Source of the DNA: Beijerinckiaceae bacterium
GTDB taxonomy: Bacteria; Pseudomonadota; Alphaproteobacteria; Rhizobiales; Beijerinckiaceae
Length of the DNA: 57,660 nt
Assembly: GCA_947478455.1 (NCBI GenBank)
Contig: CANJWR010000006.1
Span: forward strand, 1-57,660
Direction: 5' to 3'
In this document: positions 25,622 to 34,672 of the stretch, one piece after another
Numbering within the stretch: the stretch's first letter is position 1
How the letters are laid out: each line of letters opens with the position of its first letter
The notes under the pieces: generated by a model
Database searches by the model: none
Told to the model about the DNA's origin: nothing
Seen by the model: only the letters and a program-made list of their open reading frames with translations
Translations under genes and position numbers: made by a program

Positions 25622-26989
25622 ATGAGCGTCTCCGATCCGATTGGCACACGCGGCCCGCGCGCATGGTGGCGCAGTTTTTCGCGCCGCGTCGCCAACCGCA
25701 TGCCAAAGGGCCTTTATGCCCGCTCGCTGTTGATCGTCATCCTGCCCATGGTGATCCTGCAATCGGTCGTCACCTACACATTCATGGAACGTCACTGGCA
25801 ATTGGTGACGGTGCGCCTGTCGTCTGCGGTGGTGCAGGACATCGGCGCGATGGTCGATTTGTGGCGCGCCGACCCGACGGACGAATCCTTCGCGCGCCTT
25901 TCAAAAGTTGCCTCGAACCGTCTCGGCATCGAGATGGAACTGTTGCGCGGCGAGCTTTTGCCGCCCGCATTGCCAAAGCCATTTTTCTCGGTGCTCGACA
26001 GCGCCCTCTCGCGCGAACTGTCGTTGCAGATCGCCCGGCCCTTCTGGATCGACACGATCGGCAAATCCAGCCTGGTTGAAATCCGCATTCTTCTCGACGG
26101 CGCGGTGCTGCGGGTGCTGGTCAACCGCAATGCCGCCTATGCGTCGAATTCGCATATTTTCCTTGTCTGGATGATCGGGACATCTCTGGTGCTGCTGGCG
26201 GTGGCGGTGGCGTTTTTACGCAACCAGATCAGGCCTATTCTGCGACTGGCGCGGGCAGCAGAAGATTTCGGCAAGGGCCGCGATGTGGATTTCCGTCCGC
26301 ATGGGGCGCGCGAGGTCCGTCAGGCTGCCTATGCGTTTCTCGAAATGCGCCGCCGCATCGAGCGCTCCATCGAGCAGCGCACCGCCATGCTCAACGGCGT
26401 CAGCCACGATCTACGCACGATCTTGACGCGCTTCAAACTTTCGCTGGCCCTGATGGGAGAGGGCCCGGAACTCGAAGCGCTGCAAAAGGACGTCGAGGAA
26501 ATGCAGCGCATGCTGGAATCCTATCTGTCCTTCGCGCGCGGCGACAGCACTGAACCTGCCGTGCCCACCGACATGCGCGCCCTGCTGGACGAATTGAAAT
26601 CCGACGCCGAGCGTCACGGCCATCTCACACAGGTCGCCGCCAACGGCGACATGATGGTGACGGTGCGGCCCGAAGCCTTCAAGCGCTGCCTCACCAACCT
26701 CGTCTCCAATGCCCAGCGCTACGGCGACCGCATCGCCATCGAAGCCATGCGGGAGCAGCGCTGGCTGACCATTCACGTGGACGACGACGGCCCCGGCATT
26801 CCGGCCGAACAGCGAGAGGATGTGTTCCGCCCCTTCTTCAGGCTCGACGAGGCGCGCAATCAGGACGAGGGCGGCACGGGGCTGGGACTCGCTATCGCTC
26901 GCGATCTGGCGCGCTCCCACGGCGGCGACATCGAACTGTCCACCAGCCACCTGGGCGGCCTGCGGGCGACCCTGCGGGTGCCGGTTTAG
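25622..26989 (+). CDS. Membrane sensor histidine kinase, EnvZ-like
   Basis: 455 residues. TM1 about 35-55, a periplasmic domain of about 120 residues, TM2 about 178-200, HAMP (about 200-250), H-box with His262 in GVSHDLRTILTR, N-box (CLTNLVSNAQRYG), G-box (DDDGPGIP) and GGTGLGLAIARDLA. The usual Pro of HDLRTPLT is replaced by Ile, which may change the phosphatase/kinase balance. It pairs with the response regulator upstream. The sensed signal is unknown. Confidence 0.93.
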   Translation: MSVSDPIGTRGPRAWWRSFSRRVANRMPKGLYARSLLIVILPMVILQSVVTYTFMERHWQLVTVRLSSAVVQDIGAMVDLWRADPTDESFARLSKVASNRLGIEMELLRGELLPPALPKPFFSVLDSALSRELSLQIARPFWIDTIGKSSLVEIRILLDGAVLRVLVNRNAAYASNSHIFLVWMIGTSLVLLAVAVAFLRNQIRPILRLARAAEDFGKGRDVDFRPHGAREVRQAAYAFLEMRRRIERSIEQRTAMLNGVSHDLRTILTRFKLSLALMGEGPELEALQKDVEEMQRMLESYLSFARGDSTEPAVPTDMRALLDELKSDAERHGHLTQVAANGDMMVTVRPEAFKRCLTNLVSNAQRYGDRIAIEAMREQRWLTIHVDDDGPGIPAEQREDVFRPFFRLDEARNQDEGGTGLGLAIARDLARSHGGDIELSTSHLGGLRATLRVPV

Positions 26990-27078
26990 CCAGCGGTTTT
27001 CGGCGACACGGTGACAGGATCGAAAGGATCGTGCTGTATCGCACCTTGGGCGCGCAACCGCCGTGCTACGGATGATCC

Positions 27079-28335
27079 ATGAACATTGCCTTGCCTGGCG
27101 CGCCGCCCGCCGACCCATCGAGCCTGCCCGATCCGACGACACAGCGGGTCGTCTTCGACGGGGCCGAGGGCGACTTCGTCACGCTCTCGATCAGGGGCGC
27201 GCTGCTGCAGCTCGTCACATTCGGCTTCTATCGTTTCTGGCTGACCACGGACGTCCGCCGCCATTTGTGGACGCACACATCCGCAGCCGGCGACCATCTC
27301 GAATATACCGGGCGCGGTCGCGAGCTTCTCGTGGGCTTCCTGTTCGCGCTGGCGATTCTGGTCCCGATCTATCTGGCCTATTTCCTGATCGGCGTTGAGG
27401 TCGAGCGCTTTCAGGCTTTTGGCTCGGTGCCGCTCGGCATTTTCATGTTGTTCTTCGGCCAGTTCGCGATTTATCGGGCGCGACGCTACCGGCTCACCCG
27501 CACCGTGTGGCGCGGCGTGCGATTCTGGATGCAGGGCTCAGGCTGGGCCTATGCAGCGCGTGCCTTCGGCTGGCAGATCCTTGTGGTCCTGTCGCTCGGC
27601 CTCGCATGGCCCTGGCGCGCCGCCGCACTGGAGCGCTACAAGTTGCGCAATACGTTCTACGGCGATCTGGCGGGCAGCTTCGATGCTCGCGCCTCGGCGT
27701 TCTTCCGCACGGGCGTCTGGCTCTGGCTCGCCGCTCTGGCTCCCGTGCTGATCCTCATTTCGGCAGGCGCGATCTACTGGGCGACCGACGAAACCCGTCC
27801 GGTTCTGGCCGGAACCATTGCGGCCATCGGGGGCGTTCTGTTTTTGCCCGTGCCGTTCTTGTGGCCCTATTTTCGCGCAATGGAATGGCGCTGGTGGGCG
27901 ACCGGCGTTCGGTTCGGAAGCCTCTCTGTCGAATGCGATCTGCGCGGCGGGCAGCTTCTCAAACTGTACTTCAAATTCTTCATCATCGCGTCGCTCGTAT
28001 CGGGCGCAGCTGCCGGCGCCGTCTTCGCCATCGGGGCGGCGGTTGTCGAGCAATTGACCAAAGGCGGCAGCGGTTCGATGCTCGAATCCATGTCATCGGC
28101 CTTCGAGTCCAACCAGGTCCTGCTCGTGGCCGGCACGACGCTCGGCTATCTGATCGTAGGATTGTCCGTCGGAGTCGTGCAGCGCTATTTTCTGCAACGC
28201 GAAATGTGGTGCATCGTGGCCCGATCGCTGACCATCCGGCACATCGACGCCGCAGAAAATGTTGTGGCGCGCGGCGAGGCCGCCAACGCCATCGGTGAGG
28301 GACTGGCCGACAGTCTCGATGTGGCGGGCTTCTGA
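27079..28335 (+). CDS. YjgN-family (DUF898) membrane protein
   Basis: 418 residues with repeated membrane segments. The DUF898 hallmark repeats are present: FYRFWLTTDVRRHLWTHT and a second ALERYKLRNTFYGD half. The function of the family is unknown. Three bp separate it from the M48 protease gene, so the two are surely cotranscribed and probably act together in the membrane. Confidence 0.88.
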   Translation: MNIALPGAPPADPSSLPDPTTQRVVFDGAEGDFVTLSIRGALLQLVTFGFYRFWLTTDVRRHLWTHTSAAGDHLEYTGRGRELLVGFLFALAILVPIYLAYFLIGVEVERFQAFGSVPLGIFMLFFGQFAIYRARRYRLTRTVWRGVRFWMQGSGWAYAARAFGWQILVVLSLGLAWPWRAAALERYKLRNTFYGDLAGSFDARASAFFRTGVWLWLAALAPVLILISAGAIYWATDETRPVLAGTIAAIGGVLFLPVPFLWPYFRAMEWRWWATGVRFGSLSVECDLRGGQLLKLYFKFFIIASLVSGAAAGAVFAIGAAVVEQLTKGGSGSMLESMSSAFESNQVLLVAGTTLGYLIVGLSVGVVQRYFLQREMWCIVARSLTIRHIDAAENVVARGEAANAIGEGLADSLDVAGF

Positions 28336-28338
28336 TCG

Positions 28339-29424
28339 ATGACGGACATCCTCGAAACAGACGCGGCTTTCTTCGACGGACTCACCAATCGCAAACGCAG
28401 CGTGCGGGTGAAACTGGGCGCATCGCTGGATATTTTCGACGGAGAGCGCCGCATCGATTCATGGACGCTCGACTCGATCCGCCTTGTCGATGCAAAATCC
28501 TCCGGCATGCGACTGCGCGCAAACGGCGCAAGCGAACTTGCGCGCCTGATTGTCGACGATCCCGCTTTTATCGACGCAATTTATCGCAATTGTCCTCAAT
28601 TGCTCGTCGAAGAGCACAGCCACAAGTCCTCCACCGCCCGCATCGTCGGCTGGTCGCTCGCTGCCGCAGCGTCTGTGCTGGGCGTGATCTTTTTCGGCCT
28701 GCCGCTTGCCGCCGACCGGCTAGCGCCGCTTGTGCCGGCAGCGCTCGACCGGCGAGTTGGCGAAATGGTCGACAGCCAGGTGAAGGTCGTATTTGGCGAC
28801 AAACTCTGCACAGAGCCCGACGGCAAGGCGGCTTTTCTGAAACTCGTCCGTGCGCTGGAGCGCTCCGGCGGCCTCGATCAGTCACCGTCTGCGGACGTGC
28901 TTCAATCGAAGACCGCAAACGCCATCGCGCTGCCGGGCGGACGCGTTTATCTTTTCGAGGGCTTGCTCGACGTAGCCCAGACGCCCGACGAAATCGCCGG
29001 CGTGCTTGGCCACGAACTCGGCCACGTCCACCATCGCGACGGCATGCGGATGCTGATCGAAAGCGGCGGCAGCTCTTTCCTGTTCGGTCTGCTGTTCGGC
29101 GATGTGACTGGCTCGGGCGCGGCCATGCTGGCCGCCCGCCTCATGCTCAACGCCCGCTACACGCGCGAGGCCGAAACCCGCGCCGACGAATTCGCCATCG
29201 GGGTGATGCACGGGCTCGGGCGTCTGTCGCAGCCCATGGGCGAATTGCTGGTAAGGGTGACCGGAAACCAGCGCGGCCAGAGCCCCGGCATTCTGGCGAG
29301 CCACCCATTCAGCGAGGATCGCCTGGCCCGCATGAAAGCCGCCGACAAGGCCGCAACCGCGCTGCCAATTCTGGATGATGCGGAATGGAAAGCCCTTAAG
29401 GCGATCTGCAAACCCGCCGGCTAG
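28339..29424 (+). CDS. M48-family membrane metallopeptidase
   Basis: 361 residues. One membrane segment (about 105-127) separates a short N-terminal domain (about 1-95) from a zinc protease domain with HELGH (225-229). EAETRADEFA (about 272-281) would give the third zinc ligand. Relatives (HtpX, Oma1, BepA) handle membrane or envelope protein quality control. Cotranscribed with the DUF898 gene. Confidence 0.9.
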   Translation: MTDILETDAAFFDGLTNRKRSVRVKLGASLDIFDGERRIDSWTLDSIRLVDAKSSGMRLRANGASELARLIVDDPAFIDAIYRNCPQLLVEEHSHKSSTARIVGWSLAAAASVLGVIFFGLPLAADRLAPLVPAALDRRVGEMVDSQVKVVFGDKLCTEPDGKAAFLKLVRALERSGGLDQSPSADVLQSKTANAIALPGGRVYLFEGLLDVAQTPDEIAGVLGHELGHVHHRDGMRMLIESGGSSFLFGLLFGDVTGSGAAMLAARLMLNARYTREAETRADEFAIGVMHGLGRLSQPMGELLVRVTGNQRGQSPGILASHPFSEDRLARMKAADKAATALPILDDAEWKALKAICKPAG

Positions 29425-29523
29425 GCCGATTTTCCTGATAAGTCTTGGCGCGGATGCGGGCTTGCCTGTAATCAGAAATATGATCGGCGCATCCGGTCTG
29501 TCTGTCCCGAGAACTTCGCCCGC

Positions 29524-30300
29524 ATGCGTCGTCTGATCATTGAGGAACCGAATTCCGCCGCCGCGCTCTGGAGCCGGCGACTGGCGATTTTTGCGTTCGC
29601 GGTCGCCGCCATCGGCGTCGGCCTCGCGCGCGCCGCCCCCAATGACGTGATGGCCGGGCTTTCGGTGCTCGGCGCGGCCTTTCTGGTCGCCTGTGTGGCC
29701 CTTCTCTTCGCCGCCACCGGCGCGGTCGTCATCTGGCGGACTGGCCGCGGCGGCCTTTCGCATGTGATCGGCGCGGTCCTGCTGGCGATGCTGCTGCTGG
29801 GATTTCCGGCTTATCTGGCGGTGCAATCCATACGGCTGCCGCTGATGAACGATATTTCGACCGATCTCGCAGATCCACCCGCCTTTTCGCGTTCAAGCGC
29901 GGCGCTGGCGGCGCGCGGACCTCTCACGCCGTCGGATGTTCCAGAGACAACGCGCGAGGAACAGCGCCGCGCCTATCCGGATATTCAGCCAGTCATTCTC
30001 GATCTCGAAGCCGACGAAGCCTACCGGCTGACGCAGCAGGCCGTTGCGGCGCTTGGCTGGCGGCTTGTCGACCAAACCCGCCCGGGTGGCCGATCCGGCA
30101 TAGGCCGCATCGACGCCATCGACCGCACGCTCGTGATGGGCTTTCCGGATGACGTGACGATCCGAATCCGCCCGCTGGCCGGGCAGACCCGTATCGACAT
30201 CAGGTCCGCATCCCGATTCGGGCGTCACGATTTCGGCCAGAATGCCCGTCGCATCAGGAGGTTTGCGCTAGAATTGCAGACCCAGCTGGACGCGCGCTAG
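29524..30300 (+). CDS. DUF1499-domain membrane protein
   Basis: 258 residues. Three hydrophobic segments in the first 105 residues are followed by a periplasmic or cytosolic DUF1499 domain: NDISTDLADPP at its start, DVTIRIRPLAGQTRIDIRSASRFG and GQNARRIRRF near the end. The function is unknown. It lies 99 bp after the M48 gene, perhaps in the same transcript. Confidence 0.85.
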   Translation: MRRLIIEEPNSAAALWSRRLAIFAFAVAAIGVGLARAAPNDVMAGLSVLGAAFLVACVALLFAATGAVVIWRTGRGGLSHVIGAVLLAMLLLGFPAYLAVQSIRLPLMNDISTDLADPPAFSRSSAALAARGPLTPSDVPETTREEQRRAYPDIQPVILDLEADEAYRLTQQAVAALGWRLVDQTRPGGRSGIGRIDAIDRTLVMGFPDDVTIRIRPLAGQTRIDIRSASRFGRHDFGQNARRIRRFALELQTQLDAR

Positions 30301-30488
30301 GCCCTTGATGCTGTTCGGGCGTGCGCCTTCCTCGGCCTAATTTTCGGGGGCGGTAAAGAAAATCTGCCGAGGTCGTTGACCCGCCGCGACAGAAGCGGCA
30401 ATTGTCTGTCTTCGCTCCGGGACCTGCCCGTGACGATTTCAGAAAAGAAACGAGCTCCGCGCTTGCGGCTGCTTCCAGGGGAGTTTGC

Positions 30489-31775
30489 ATGAAACCCGCC
30501 GGACTATTTTTCGCCACGTTCCTCGCGGCGACCCTCACGGGCGAAGTGTCCTCGGCTGCCGACATGTCGAAGGGCGAATATCTGGCCCGCGCCAGCAATT
30601 GCATCGCCTGCCACACGATGCCGGACGGCACGCCTTATATCGGCGGCCTGCGCATGCAGACGCCGGTTGGGGTGATCTACACGACCAACATCACGCCGGA
30701 TCCCGAAACCGGCATCGGTCGCTACACGTTGCAGGACTTCGACAACGCAGTCCGCAAGGGCGTCGCGAAGGATGGCCGCCAGCTCTATCCGGCCATGCCC
30801 TACCCGTCCTACGCCAAGATTACCGACGACGACATCAAGTCGATGTACGACTACTTCATCAAGGAGGTGAAGCCTGTCCGTCAGAAGAACAGCGAACCGG
30901 AGATTGCATGGCCGCTCAACATGCGCTGGCCGCTCGGTGTCTGGAACTATCTGATGACACAGCCCGGCCCCTATGTGGCCTCGCGCGATTTCGACGCGGA
31001 ATGGAACCGCGGCGCCTATCTGGTGCAGGGCCCCGGACATTGTGGCGCCTGCCACACCCCGCGCGGCTGGGCCCAGCAGGAGCAAGGCCTCGATGAGCGC
31101 GACGTCACCTTCCTAACCGGCAACGTGATCGACAATTGGTCTGCCCCCAACCTGCGCGGCGATCCCAACACGGGTCTCGGCCGCTGGAACGAACAGGACA
31201 TCTTCTCCTACCTGAAGACCGGTCATTCGCGCTTCGGCTCGGCCTACGGCACGATGCACGAAGTCGTCGCCTATTCGACCAGCTACATGACCGACGCCGA
31301 CCTGAAGGGCATCGCGAAATATTTGAAGTCCCTGCCCGGAACCGGCGATCACAGCCAGCCGGTCTGGGTCTACAACAATACCGTCACCGAAGACCTCAAG
31401 GCCAAACGGCTGACCAAACCGGGCTCCTCGACCTATCTGCGCCAGTGCGCCTCCTGCCACGGCATCGACGGCCTTGGCGTCGGCACGAACCCGCCGCTCG
31501 CCGGCAATTCGTCGGTGTTCTCCGCTGATCCGGTGTCGCTGGTCCGCGTCATCCTCAACGGCGCGCCCACTTCCACCATCGAAGGCGCCCCGGTCGGCCC
31601 CGGCATGCCGCAGTTCCGCTCCTGGCTGAAGGATCAGGAAATCGCCGATCTGGTGACCTTCATCCGCACCTCGTGGGGCAACAAGGCCTCCGCGGCGACC
31701 TCCCAGCGCGTCGCTGAAATCCGCAAGGCCACCGACGCGTCCGACGACCGGGCGGTCATCTTCCGGATGAAGTAG
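30489..31775 (+). CDS. Triheme c-type cytochrome (alcohol/gluconate dehydrogenase subunit type)
   Basis: 428-residue exported protein (signal about 1-23) with three heme sites: CIACH (38-42), CGACH (185-189) and CASCH (320-324). It resembles the membrane-bound cytochrome subunit of periplasmic PQQ or flavin dehydrogenases, which passes electrons to quinone. No dehydrogenase or small subunit lies beside it, so its partner is elsewhere or it serves several. Followed by an intrinsic terminator. Confidence 0.92.
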   Translation: MKPAGLFFATFLAATLTGEVSSAADMSKGEYLARASNCIACHTMPDGTPYIGGLRMQTPVGVIYTTNITPDPETGIGRYTLQDFDNAVRKGVAKDGRQLYPAMPYPSYAKITDDDIKSMYDYFIKEVKPVRQKNSEPEIAWPLNMRWPLGVWNYLMTQPGPYVASRDFDAEWNRGAYLVQGPGHCGACHTPRGWAQQEQGLDERDVTFLTGNVIDNWSAPNLRGDPNTGLGRWNEQDIFSYLKTGHSRFGSAYGTMHEVVAYSTSYMTDADLKGIAKYLKSLPGTGDHSQPVWVYNNTVTEDLKAKRLTKPGSSTYLRQCASCHGIDGLGVGTNPPLAGNSSVFSADPVSLVRVILNGAPTSTIEGAPVGPGMPQFRSWLKDQEIADLVTFIRTSWGNKASAATSQRVAEIRKATDASDDRAVIFRMK

Positions 31776-31794
31776 GCGTCAAACCCCGCTCAAC

Positions 31795-31834
31795 AAAAAA
31801 CCCCGGACGCGCAAGCGTTCCGGGGTTTTCTTTT
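31795..31834 (+). terminator. Intrinsic terminator after the cytochrome gene
   Basis: AAAAAA, then CCCCGGACGC - GCAA-type loop - GCGTTCCGGGG (one bulge), then TTTTCTTTT. The A- and T-rich flanks make it usable in both directions, serving the rightward cytochrome gene and the leftward glycosyltransferase gene that ends at 31855. Confidence 0.85.
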
Positions 31835-31854
31835 GGCGCGGCGATTTTTGAATC

Positions 31855-32955
31855 TCAGTCCTGTCGTCGCCAGACAAACAGCGAACTGAGCGCATAGTTC
31901 CAGACCGATCCCATCACGACGCCGGCGAGCCCGGCCAGCCACCACCTGCGGCTGAAATCGAAAATCCACGACGCGACGCCGATATTCGCCAGTGCGCCCA
32001 GACCGCAGACGGCAAAAAACAACAGCAGTCCTTTCACCGCCGCCCAACCATGCAATTGCGCATCGCGATAGGTGAAGGCGTTGTTGATGAAAAAATTCGA
32101 CGTCATCGCCACGATAGTTGCGATGGATTGCGCCGTCGCAAATCCAACGCCCGGAACGCCAAGCGCGGCGCGCAGAACGGCCAGATGGACCACGACACCA
32201 ACTGCCCCCACAAGCCCGAACAGGATGAACCTCACCGGAACAACCCCGCGCGTCACCTTGTTGGCGATCAGTCCGATGAAATCGAGAGCCACTTTCACAT
32301 CCAGTTTTGACTCGCCTGCCACGCGGCCGCGAAACACGTAGCCGATTTCGACGACCCGCAAGGTCCGCTGCGACGAACCGATAATATCGGCCAGAATCTT
32401 GAAGCCGCTCGGCAGTAGCTCCGGCGCAACCTCGTCGACGATCTCACGCCGAAGCATGAAGAACCCGCTGGTGATGTCCGACACATCGGTCTGCAGCGCC
32501 CAGCGCGCCATGCGGATCGCCAGAAGGCTCAGGGCTTCGCGCTTCGCCGAAAACCCCTCGCCGTTCGAGCCACCGTCCTGATGACGGCTTCCGACGACCA
32601 GATCAGCCTCGTGATCTCGCAACTGCGCCAGCATTTGCGGCAGGATGCTCTCGTCGTGCTGCATGTCGGCGTCCATGACGCCCACAAAGGGGGCCGCCGA
32701 ACTCAGCATGCCGTCGATACAGGCGCCCGCCAGCCCGCGCCGGTTGACCCGCCTTATGCAGCGCACGCGCGGATCAGTCCGTGAGATTTCCTTGGCGAAT
32801 TCGGCCGTTCCGTCAGGACTATTATCGTCGACGATCACCATTTCCCACGCAATGCCCTCCAGCGCGGCCGCCACGCGGCGCACCAGTTCGTCGAGATTCA
32901 ATTTCTCGTTGAAGGTCGGGACGACGAGCGTCAGGACCGGGCTGGGGAAAGTCAT
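31855..32955 (-). CDS. GT2 glycosyltransferase fused to a GtrA membrane domain
   Basis: 366 residues. The N-terminal half is a dolichol-phosphate-mannose-synthase-like GT2 (VPTFNEKLNLDELV, VIVDDNSPDGTAE, DADMQHDES; about 5-225). The C-terminal half is a four-helix GtrA domain (about 230-360, FFINNAFTYRD). Such fusions charge polyprenyl phosphate with a sugar and help flip it. The start at 32955 (ATG, GGAA upstream) is preferred to a TTG five codons earlier. Divergent from a GT39-type transferase that could use the lipid-linked sugar. Confidence 0.92.
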   Translation of the reverse strand: MTFPSPVLTLVVPTFNEKLNLDELVRRVAAALEGIAWEMVIVDDNSPDGTAEFAKEISRTDPRVRCIRRVNRRGLAGACIDGMLSSAAPFVGVMDADMQHDESILPQMLAQLRDHEADLVVGSRHQDGGSNGEGFSAKREALSLLAIRMARWALQTDVSDITSGFFMLRREIVDEVAPELLPSGFKILADIIGSSQRTLRVVEIGYVFRGRVAGESKLDVKVALDFIGLIANKVTRGVVPVRFILFGLVGAVGVVVHLAVLRAALGVPGVGFATAQSIATIVAMTSNFFINNAFTYRDAQLHGWAAVKGLLLFFAVCGLGALANIGVASWIFDFSRRWWLAGLAGVVMGSVWNYALSSLFVWRRQD

Positions 32956-33061
32956 ATCGGTTCCGGGCAATTTGCGCGCCAGACGGTGCGCGACGGGGAC
33001 TTACCCGACTTTATGCGCCATGCGCAAACCGCAGCCTTGATGCGCCGCCCCGGTCGGCGCA

Positions 33062-34672
33062 ATGTCCGCTGCGACTTCGCCCGCCCGGGAGCCTCCACTG
33101 TCTGACACCGCGCCGAAAATCAGTCTGGTTCCCAAATGGTTGGGCAATCCTGCCGCCGCCACACTGGGGCTGATCGCTATCGCGGCCGTTTTGCGTATCG
33201 TCTTCGGTCTGTCGCTCGGGCTCGGCATCGATGAAGCCTATGCGGTAGCGACGGGTCGCGTATTCGACTGGTCCTACCTCGACCACCCGCCCCTGTCGTG
33301 GTGGATGGCCTCGGCCAGCGCGAGGCTTTTCGGGAGCGAGGCGGCTTTGGCGGTGCGGCTGCCGTTCATTCTGCTCTTCGCCGGAACAAGTTGGCTGATG
33401 TATCGGCTGACCGCTTCACTTTACGGCGGCGCTGCAGGTTTTTTCGCCGTACTGCTAATCAATCTGGTCCCGGCGCTGGGCGTGACGGACGGAACCTTCG
33501 TGCTGCCGGACGGGCCGCTCGTCGCCGCCATGCTGGGCGGCGCGATCTGCCTGCGTCATGCGCTGCTGGGTCCGGCAGAACGCGCAGGCCTTTGGTGGGT
33601 TGCTGCCGGATTCTGCGCTGGCCTAGCGTTGCTGTCGAAATATCACGGAATATTTCTGCTCGCCGGCGCGGGCCTGTTTCTAGTCACTTCCGCCCCCCAT
33701 CGCGGCTGGTTTCTCAGCCCCTGGCCATATCTGGGGGCGGCCATCGCGGCTGTGATGTTCGCCCCGGTCATCGTCTGGAACATGGACCACCAATGGGCGT
33801 CCTTTACGTTTCAGGGCGGACGGGCAGGTATTTCTCGCTTTCGACCGTGGTTGCCGCTGATCGTTCTCGGCGGGCAGGCGCTGTTCCTGACGCCGTGGAT
33901 CTGGCTGCCGCTGACGATCCGCGCCTGGACGGCGCTCCGCAAAGGCCCATCCGAGGCAGGCTCATGGCTGTTGCTCTGTCTGGCGGCGGGGCCAATCCTG
34001 ACCTTCACCCTGCTGCCGGTCGTCACCGGCAATCAGGGGCTGTTTCACTGGGCCATGCCGGGCTATCTGCTGCTGTTCCCGTTACTGGGCGAAGCCGCCG
34101 CACGGCGCTTGCAGGACGGCGACGCCCGCACGAGGCGCTGGCTGCGCAATTCCGCCATCGCGACGCCAGCCCTGCTCGCCGTCGTGATCGCCATGGCTTT
34201 GCTGCCATGGCCGGGCCTGCCCTACGGCAAACGCGACGGCTCCGACGATCCGCTGATCGAAACGCTCGAATGGGCCAATCTGCCGAAAGTGCTGGCCGAG
34301 AACGGCATAGCCAATCGCCCCGATGTTTTCGTCGCCACAGAGCGCTGGCACGAGGCCGGACGCGCCGACTACGCCCTGCGCGGTGCCCTACCCGTCACCT
34401 GCCTTTGCGACGACGCGCGCGGTTACGCCTTCAAGGCGCCACTGGCGCGCTTCATTGGCGGCACTGCTCTGCTGATAGTGCCCGAGTCCCGCGCCCGCGA
34501 TGTCGAGGCGCGCTTCGGTCGCTATTTCTCAAGCATGGAGCGCTGGGAAGATGTGAACGTCGACCACGCCGGGAAGCGCGCCTATCGGCTGGCGATCTTC
34601 ATCGGCTGGGATTTTCATCCCTCGCGGGCTTTCGCATCTCTCGACGGCGCCCTCGTCAGCGTGCAGCCGTAG
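33062..34672 (+). CDS. GT39/ArnT-type polyprenyl-phosphate-sugar glycosyltransferase
   Basis: 536-residue multi-spanning protein with about ten hydrophobic segments. The catalytic acidic loops GIDEAYAV (about 57-64) and YLDHPPLSWW (about 76-85) are typical of this family, which moves sugars from polyprenyl phosphate to a periplasmic acceptor. Divergent from and 106 bp apart from the GT2-GtrA gene, a likely functional pair for decorating lipid A, glycan or protein. Its last 17 bp overlap the convergent esterase gene. Confidence 0.9.
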   Translation: MSAATSPAREPPLSDTAPKISLVPKWLGNPAAATLGLIAIAAVLRIVFGLSLGLGIDEAYAVATGRVFDWSYLDHPPLSWWMASASARLFGSEAALAVRLPFILLFAGTSWLMYRLTASLYGGAAGFFAVLLINLVPALGVTDGTFVLPDGPLVAAMLGGAICLRHALLGPAERAGLWWVAAGFCAGLALLSKYHGIFLLAGAGLFLVTSAPHRGWFLSPWPYLGAAIAAVMFAPVIVWNMDHQWASFTFQGGRAGISRFRPWLPLIVLGGQALFLTPWIWLPLTIRAWTALRKGPSEAGSWLLLCLAAGPILTFTLLPVVTGNQGLFHWAMPGYLLLFPLLGEAAARRLQDGDARTRRWLRNSAIATPALLAVVIAMALLPWPGLPYGKRDGSDDPLIETLEWANLPKVLAENGIANRPDVFVATERWHEAGRADYALRGALPVTCLCDDARGYAFKAPLARFIGGTALLIVPESRARDVEARFGRYFSSMERWEDVNVDHAGKRAYRLAIFIGWDFHPSRAFASLDGALVSVQP

